A stretch of 64,000 nucleotides of DNA, from positions 124,001 to 188,000 of the forward strand of contig NZ_AUMF01000008.1 in NCBI RefSeq assembly GCF_000430545.1, read 5' to 3'. The notes under the pieces were generated by a model that worked only from the letters and a program-made list of their open reading frames with translations, had not been told where the DNA came from and did no database searches. Both the position numbers and the translations under genes were made by a program. This stretch comes from Tenacibaculum ovolyticum DSM 18103 (lineage in GTDB: Bacteria; Bacteroidota; Bacteroidia; Flavobacteriales; Flavobacteriaceae). Below, in pieces: positions 62,629 to 64,000 of the stretch. How positions within the stretch are numbered: the first letter of the stretch is position 1; every line of letters starts with the position of its first letter.

Positions 62629-63054
62629 ATGACTATCAAAGAAATACAAGAAGAAATTATTGACGAGTTTTCTATGTTTGATGAATGGATGGAGCGTTAT
62701 GAATATATAATTGACCTCGGAAAATCATTACCTATTATAAACGACACCTATAAATTAGATGAAAACTTAATTAAAGGATGTCAATCGAAAGTATGGTTAT
62801 ACTCTGAGTTAAAAAATGATACTATAGTGTTTACAGCCGATAGTGATGCTATTTTAACAAAAGGAATCGTTGCTTTATTATTAAGAGTATTTTCTAACCA
62901 AACTCCTCAAAATATTATAAAAGCTGATACTAATTTTATAGACGAAATTGGATTAAAGGAACATTTAAGTCCAACACGTGCAAACGGCTTAGTATCGATG
63001 GTGAAACAAATAAAAATGTACGCCATTGCACAACAATCAAAATTAACGAATTAA
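62629..63054 (+). CDS. sufE: SufE-family sulfur-transfer protein
   Basis: The 141-aa protein has the SufE fold with the sulfur-accepting Cys in LIKGCQSKVWLYSEL. It takes sulfane sulfur from cysteine desulfurase SufS and passes it to the SufB scaffold, in the cytoplasm. The rest of the suf operon is not in the window. It is followed 11 bp later by the sufT-type gene. Confidence 0.95.
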   Translation: MTIKEIQEEIIDEFSMFDEWMERYEYIIDLGKSLPIINDTYKLDENLIKGCQSKVWLYSELKNDTIVFTADSDAILTKGIVALLLRVFSNQTPQNIIKADTNFIDEIGLKEHLSPTRANGLVSMVKQIKMYAIAQQSKLTN

Positions 63055-63065
63055 AGAAGCAGAAA

Positions 63066-63386
63066 ATGACTGATAAGGAATTAGATGATTTAGGAGATAA
63101 AATAGTACGCGTTTTAAAAACAATTTACGATCCAGAAATACCTGTAGATATTTATGAACTGGGATTGATTTACGACGTATTTGTTTCTGAAGAAAACGAT
63201 GCTAAAATATTAATGACCTTAACCTCTCCAAATTGCCCTGTGGCTGAAAGCCTACCTGTTGACATTGAAGAAAAGGTAAAATCATTGGAAGAAATCAACG
63301 CTTGTGAAGTAGAAATCACTTTCGATCCTACATGGACGCAAGATATGATGAGCGAAGAAGCGAAGTTAGAATTAGGAATGCTTTAA
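63066..63386 (+). CDS. SufT/MIP18-family (DUF59) iron-sulfur assembly protein
   Basis: The 106-aa protein has DUF59 blocks: IYDPEIPVDIYELGLIYDV, then TLTSPNCPVAESLPVDIEE with the conserved Cys, and the closing ITFDPTWTQDMMSEEAKLEL. Family members help iron-sulfur cluster maturation or carriers. It is co-transcribed with sufE (11 bp). The SufT role is inferred from family and context. Confidence 0.93.
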   Translation: MTDKELDDLGDKIVRVLKTIYDPEIPVDIYELGLIYDVFVSEENDAKILMTLTSPNCPVAESLPVDIEEKVKSLEEINACEVEITFDPTWTQDMMSEEAKLELGML

Positions 63387-63394
63387 ATAAATTT

Positions 63395-63460
63395 GTCTTT
63401 TCGAGAAAGAACAATAAAGTAATCTATTAAAAAGATTGCTTTACTTTCATCGCAATGACG
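63395..63460. repeat. Dispersed-type intergenic repeat with hairpin
   Basis: AAAGTAATCT (63416-63425) pairs with AGATTGCTTT (63433-63442) around seven bases, followed by TTTCATCGCAATGACG (63445-63460). In reverse it reads CGTCATTGCGATGAAAG, the hallmark of an interspersed repeat known from several bacterial phyla, including Bacteroidota. It fills the 84-bp gap between the sufT-type and DUF2480 genes. Confidence 0.65.
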
Positions 63461-63470
63461 TTTCATACAA

Positions 63471-63980
63471 ATGGCAAAAGAAATTATAAATAGAGTAGCA
63501 AACAGTAAATTAATCACGATAGATCTTGAAGATTACTATCCTCAAGGAAAGCGTGTTGTTTTTGATATTAAAGATTGGCTTTATGAAGAATTAATTCTTC
63601 GTGAAAAAGATTTTAGAGAACAAGTAAAAAATCATGACTGGTCTCAGTATAAAGGTAATTATATTGCTTTAACTTGTTCTTCTGATGCTATTATTCCTTC
63701 TTGGGCTTATTTATTATTAACAGCTCATCTAGCTAGTTTTACTAAAAAAACAATAGTAGGTGGTTTAGAAATGTTAGAAACCGTTCTTTACCAAGAAATA
63801 ATTGCTGATTTAGATCTTTCTAAATATCAAAACGTTCCAGTAATTATTAAAGGGTGTACGAATAAACCTATTCCCCCATCTGCTTATACTTTACTAATTA
63901 GTAAAATTCAGCCTTTAGCAAAGACTATTATGTTTGGAGAGGCTTGCTCTACTGTTCCTTTGTTTAAAAAAAAAGTGTAA
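63471..63980 (+). CDS. DUF2480 protein
   Basis: The 169-aa protein matches DUF2480, a family of Bacteroidota: IINRVANSKLITIDLEDYYP, then DWLYEELILREKDFREQVKN, GNYIALTCSSDAIIPSWAY and MFGEACSTVPLFKKK at the end. There is no signal peptide or membrane segment. The two Cys in TCSSD and ACSTVP and the place after sufE and sufT make an iron-sulfur link possible, but function is unknown. Its stop is close to the right edge and the gene is complete. Confidence 0.87.
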   Translation: MAKEIINRVANSKLITIDLEDYYPQGKRVVFDIKDWLYEELILREKDFREQVKNHDWSQYKGNYIALTCSSDAIIPSWAYLLLTAHLASFTKKTIVGGLEMLETVLYQEIIADLDLSKYQNVPVIIKGCTNKPIPPSAYTLLISKIQPLAKTIMFGEACSTVPLFKKKV

Positions 63981-64000
63981 AAAATTAGTGACTTTTATAA

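Noticed and set aside
1..64000. tRNA, rRNA or CRISPR arrays
   Set aside because: No cloverleaf-like gap, rRNA block or regularly spaced repeat was found in the intergenic regions.

Overview
The window reads as the chromosome of a marine-type member of the Flavobacteriaceae (Bacteroidota); Tenacibaculum or a relative is possible, but genus is a guess. The evidence is AT-rich DNA, no recognisable Shine-Dalgarno sites, many TAnnTTTG (-7) promoter boxes, gliding gene gldA, a type IX secretion type B C-terminal domain, DUF5686, DUF2480 and DUF4255 proteins, and an alternative complex III operon joined to an aa3-type oxidase.

Layout. 1-3000 (minus) is the end of an extracellular contractile injection system (eCIS) cluster: a tail sheath gene running off the left edge, an unknown 356-aa protein and a DUF4255/Pvc16-type tube-terminating protein. 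3.2-10.6 kb holds an orphan small gene, gldA, the folA-(61 aa)-thyA nucleotide block, a nucleoside transporter with a lipocalin-like head, a bifunctional-nuclease-family gene and etfA/etfB. 10.8-30.4 kb (plus) holds the pyruvate dehydrogenase E1 beta gene, a DUF5686 outer-membrane protein, soluble and membrane pyrophosphatases side by side, pabB, a sterol-desaturase/hydrolase/tilS/dsbD run, a comM-like ATPase, a TlpA-type lipoprotein and a secreted type B-CTD protein. 30.4-37.1 kb holds ahcY, a phosphopantetheinyl transferase and a thiamine-scavenging locus: YkoF-like protein, PnuC/PnuT permease, NadR-like kinase, arfB, then a TPP riboswitch in front of a TonB-dependent receptor.

37.2-42.4 kb is accessory: an unknown lipoprotein, a 2OG-Fe(II) oxygenase, a decayed IS3-family element with recognisable terminal inverted repeats, a Gmad2-type lipoprotein and a 559-aa protein of unknown function. 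42.5-47.3 kb (minus) is ruvB followed, with almost no spacing, by a SulP transporter, a metallo-beta-lactamase/rhodanese persulfide dioxygenase, a rhodanese lipoprotein and a heavy-metal-associated domain protein. 47.4-59 kb (minus) is the respiratory block actABCDEF plus cytochrome c oxidase subunits II and I, which together carry electrons from menaquinol to oxygen. The right end has a SPOR protein, a purF-type amidotransferase, a PfkB kinase, sufE, a sufT/MIP18-type gene and a DUF2480 gene.

The best leads are the eCIS edge (an unusually long helical insertion in the sheath and an unknown conserved-position protein), the thiamine uptake locus, the Gmad2/559-aa pair beside the IS3 relic, the 22-bp palindrome between etfB and the E1 beta gene, and the very His-rich head of ActF. 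No tRNA, rRNA or CRISPR array was seen. Most of the window is ordinary core genome.
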